In this document: positions 60,590 to 64,000 of the stretch, piece by piece | Numbering within the stretch: position 1 is the stretch's first letter | Layout of the letters: each line of letters opens with the position of its first letter | From: Acanthochlamys bracteata | Taxonomy: Eukaryota > Streptophyta > Magnoliopsida > Pandanales > Velloziaceae | NCBI GenBank assembly: GCA_019914995.1 | Contig: CM034134.1 | Span: 7,014,463 to 7,078,462 of the forward strand | Length of the DNA: 64,000 nt | Direction of reading: 5' to 3' | The notes under the pieces: generated by a model | What the model was told of the DNA's origin: nothing | The model's input: only the letters and a program-made list of their open reading frames with translations | The model's database searches: none | Translations under genes and position numbers: made by a program

Positions 60590-62200
60590 CAGCCTCTTTT
60601 GGACGGTATGGTAGGGATTGTTATTATAAATGAGATATTTGGATAGCTTGATTATTATTAATATCATGATAGTAAAATAGATGCTATACTTATCTTAATC
60701 AAATATATATGGTTGTTGCCTATACTTATCCTACCTAGCCCAATGATGAATTTTGATGGATTGTTGGTTATCCTTACTGGCAATTAATAAATTTTGAGGT
60801 ATATTTGCATATGCTTGTCCTTCCTGGTCTGTTGATGATTTTTGAGCAATTGTTGGCTATTCTTACTGGTTTGGCTTAATTTTTGAAATGGTATTACCTA
60901 TAAACACGCTTGCTGGCCCTATGATGATTATTGAGAGATTGTAGTTATCTTTACTAATAAGTAAATATTTTTTGAGATATGTTGCCTATACTTGTCCTTG
61001 CTAACCTGTTGATGATTTTTGAGGAATTGTTGGCTATACTTGCTGGCAAGTAATGAATATTGATTTATATTTGCATATGCTTACCCTACTTGGTCCTATT
61101 TGGATTTTTGAGGAATTGTTGCCTAACCTTACTGCCCCTATGTTAATTTCTAACAGTTTGTTGTCTTATAAAATGCTCAAATGAGATGTTTGGTTATCTT
61201 ATTACCTTGCAGCCCCTTTTGGACGGCAAGGTATGGATTGTTACTTTGAATGAGATGTTTGGCTAGTTTGATGATTATTGATAATATGATAATAAAATAG
61301 ATGCTACACTTATCTTAACCAAATATATATGATTGCTGTCTATACTTATCCTAGCTAACCCAATGATGAATTTTGAGGGATTATTGGTTATTCTTACTGG
61401 CAACTAATAAATTTTGAGGTATATTCGCCTATTCTTGTCCTTGCTGGCATGTTGATGAATTATGAGGGATTATTGGTTATCTTTACTGGCAAGTAATGAT
61501 GTGTGATCTATATTTGTATCTGCTTGTTCTAACTGGCCCGGTTAATAGCTTTTGAGGGATTGTTGGCTATCCTTACTGGCCCTATGATGATTTCTGAGGA
61601 TTTATTGTCTTATACCATGCTCAAATGAGATGTTTGGTTGTCTTATTATCTTGCAGCCCATTTTGGACGGTATGGTAGGAATTGTTACCTTGAATGAGAT
61701 GTTTGGATAGCTTGATGGTTAGTGATATCATGATAGTAAAATAGATGCTACACTTATCTAAACAAAATATATATGGTTGTTGCCTATATTTATCCTTACT
61801 GGCCTAATGATGAATTTTGATGAATTTTTGGTTATCCTTATTGGTAATTAATAAATTTTAAGATATATTTGCCTATATTTGTCCTTAATGCCCAATGATG
61901 ATGTTTGAGAAATTTTTGCCTTATACTCAGATGCTATATTTATCTTAGTAAAATAGATGCTACACTTATCTAAACCAAATATATATAGTTGTTGCCTATA
62001 TTTACCCTTACTGACCCTATGATGAATTTTGAGAGATTTTTGGTTATTCTTATTGGCAATTAATAAATTTTGAGGTATATTTGCCTATGCTTGTCCTTAC
62101 TGCCATATGATGATTTTTTGAGGGATGTTGCCTTATGCAATGTTCAAATGGGATGTTTTCTTACTGCCCTATGATGTTTTTTAAGGGTTTTTTGAGAAAT
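60590..62200 (+). repeat. Nested tandem repeats inside the PIF/Harbinger element
   Basis: Short units of about 70-85 bp (TTGCCTATACTTGTCCTTAC, TGATGATTTTTGAGGGATTG) are grouped into larger units that each start ACCTTGCAGCC-TTTTGGACGG and include AAATAGATGCTACACTTATC. Larger-unit starts are near 60590, 61203 and 61648, with a partial one near 61930. There is no coding frame; this is probably an intron or leader that expanded. Confidence 0.75.
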
Positions 62201-62224
62201 TTTTTTTCATATGTTTAGATAGAA

Positions 62225-63281
62225 TACTCAAAATCACGTCGATCAAGAAATGTGAATCCGATTAGTGGATGCACTGCACTTTAAGTTTCTTGAATATTCT
62301 GAACAAGAGATATCTAAGAGGAATAGGCCAGTAACGTATTTTAATATGCAAGGCTGGGCAAATATCAAAACATCATTTGAAGCATTTTATGGCCATGAGG
62401 TTGAGCGAAAATAATTAAAAAATTATTGAGATGGTATAAAGAGTGATTACAATAATTATAAATCGTTGGTCTGTGGAGAGTCTAGTTTTGGATGAGATTA
62501 TATTCGCAACACAATCACTGCAGATGAGGAGTGGTGGAAAGAAAAGATTAAGGTATTTTTGTCTATTAGTATAGACAAATTATTATTATTATTATTAAAT
62601 TTATTTTATGGAATAATGAAGTCTTTTTTATTAGACATATCCTAAGTTCAAAAAATTGAAGGAAAACGATTTATCTATATACCGCGAATGGTACTCGGTG
62701 TTGTTTGATGACCTTGTTGCCGATGGTTCGCAGGCTTGGGCACCATCACAAGTCCAACAAGAGACTGCACCTTCGAACGCATCGGATTTGGAAGGCAACG
62801 GAGATAGCGAAGACGTTCGAGCCAATGAAGAACCTCCAGCTGCATTTTAGGTTCCTCTCCTATAGTTAATGATAATGATTTATTTTCATAGTCTTTCGCT
62901 GTATCTCAGAATCCTCAAAAATCGGGAAGCAGTGGTAGGAAGCGAAAGAATTTTGGATCATCTGAAAAAGAGCATATCAGTGAGATGACAGAGATAATGC
63001 ATCAAAGACATGCAATGACGTTATCGATACCCACCACCCGTCAATATTTGGCGATATTGGACACTATTCCGGAGATAGAGGTCGATAGCGTCCTAACTCA
63101 TTATGCAGCATGTGTATTGACTAAGAAAGAAAATCGTGAAGTATTTATGAGTTATTCTAATGCTGCAGCTCGCTATAGTTGGCTGCAATTTCATTATAAT
63201 TTTTTGGACCATGCAAATTCTAAAGTAGTTATTGTATATTGTATTCAAATATTGTGGAATATTATTGTGTTAGTAGAATGA
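62225..63281 (+). pseudogene. Myb/SANT-like accessory protein gene of PIF/Harbinger, broken
   Basis: The first exon reads RPVTYFNMQGWANIKTSFEA ... SDYNNYKSLVCGESSFG ... NTITADEEWWKEKIK, the Myb/SANT-like DNA-binding domain that accompanies PIF/Harbinger transposases in plants and helps bring the transposase to its ends. It is interrupted by TAA at 62412, TGA at 62427 and TGA at 62493; the two TGA codons replace the Trp expected in this domain. After a short intron, 62641-62850 continues PKFKKLKENDLSIYREWYSV, a linker rich in Ser, Asp and Glu. 62985-63281, beginning MTEIMHQRHAMTL, has the usual C-terminal feel of this family. Confidence 0.75.
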
Positions 63282-63659
63282 AGTTATATATGTTGTAAAC
63301 ATTATTAGAATATTGTTATGGTTATAAAATGATTTTATTGTATGATGTGGTTGTATGATGTTTGTAAGATAGTATTATTGTGAACATTATTGAAATATTA
63401 TTGTGAACATTATTGGAATATTATTGTGCTAGTAATATTTTGTTTGTAAGATAAAAATTATTGTGCTAGTTAATATTATTGTAAATATTTTTGAAATAAT
63501 TTTGTGGTGGGCATATCATGGTGGTAGTATGTATATCATCAAAATTATATTATTAGTAAAAACTTTTATGTTAATTATGATATATAAAAATTGTGAGTTT
63601 ATACATATTATTTTAGTTGATATTGACAGTTTAAAATAAAATTTTATATTTGCAGTTGA

Positions 63660-64000
63660 ATGGATCCGTGGGTTTGTAGTAATAGTGAGAAAAATTATGG
63701 TGAAGAAGAATGGACATACTTATGTGAACAAGCAAATTATACAGCAATTTAGTACTACGATCGACATCTACGCAAACGTCCGTGTTGTACATCTATACGT
63801 ACGGGTAATGTCTTCATAAATGAGATATTGGAAGGAAATGAAGTTCGTTGCTATCAAAATTTTCGATTGAAGGTACCTATTTTTTTACAACTATGTGATG
63901 AGTTAATAAGATTGTACGGCTTAGATGCAACACGTGGAATATCTGTTCATGAAGAAGTTGTTATGTTTTTTGCAACGTGTGCACATGGTTTAGGAAATAG
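63660..64000 (+). pseudogene. PIF/Harbinger transposase, 5' part
   Basis: ATG at 63660. The stretch GNEVRCYQNFRLKVPIFLQL, then LCDELIRLYGLDATRG, SVHEEVVMFFATCAHGLGN, is the N-terminal half of the plant Harbinger (HARBI1-like) transposase, upstream of the catalytic DDE region that lies beyond the window. A TAG at 63750 interrupts the frame after 30 codons; downstream Met codons could only give a shortened product. The order after the SANT-like gene is typical. Whether the rest is intact cannot be judged here. Confidence 0.8.

Larger units (their letters stand above)
59464..64000 (+). mobile_element. PIF/Harbinger DNA transposon, left part (runs off the window)
   Basis: Begins GGCCCTGTTTAGCTGTGC within an array unit. 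It holds a subterminal foldback, a CT-rich leader (59700-59900), a long repeat-rich stretch, a Myb/SANT-like gene and then a transposase gene, the usual two-gene content of PIF/Harbinger elements. Both genes carry in-frame stops, so this copy is probably not autonomous. The right end is outside the window. Confidence 0.8.

Overview
The window is nuclear DNA from a flowering plant, most likely a eudicot. Genes are split into many short exons by long AT-rich introns, and the flanks are packed with small plant-type transposons. Three multi-exon host genes, all on the minus strand, can be read exon by exon: MCM9 (854-13054, 20 coding exons, 663 aa), the cohesin acetyltransferase CTF7/ECO1 (14314-16536, 6 exons, 362 aa) and an LMBR1-domain membrane protein (36588-45822, 14 exons, 748 aa). 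A fourth gene, on the plus strand, is a single-exon 134-aa protein with a Cys/His motif (32797-33201). No tRNA, rRNA or CRISPR was recognised. Layout: 1-13054 is MCM9, whose introns hold a small LTR element (TRIM), a Tourist-like MITE and a tandem duplication of exon 17. 13055-14313 is a spacer with another MITE. 14314-16536 is CTF7. 16537-22388 holds the CTF7 promoter, a spacer with a hAT element, and a second copy of the CTF7 promoter plus exon 1. 22389-32600 is gene-free and filled with a long LTR-like piece, many MITEs and a 1.77-kb foldback element. The small gene follows, then a very well delimited TRIM (34078-34648). 36588-45822 is the LMBR1 gene, with a hAT element and small tandem duplications in its introns. 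45823-64000 is repeat territory: an LTR element carrying minisatellites, a 7.2-kb candidate PIF/Harbinger element split by a Copia element, an 83-bp tandem array broken by three insertions, and the left part of a PIF/Harbinger transposon with Myb/SANT-like and transposase genes that runs off the right edge. How the genes relate: MCM9 and CTF7 are neighbours in the same orientation, and both act around S phase (MCM-family helicase; sister-chromatid cohesion). Both carry an E2F-type site just upstream of their start codons, which suggests shared S-phase timing. The LMBR1 gene and the small Cys/His gene show no visible functional link to them. Nothing here is clearly a new biological system. The best leads are the duplicated MCM9 exon, the paired E2F sites, the orphan CTF7 promoter copy and the nested transposon records.
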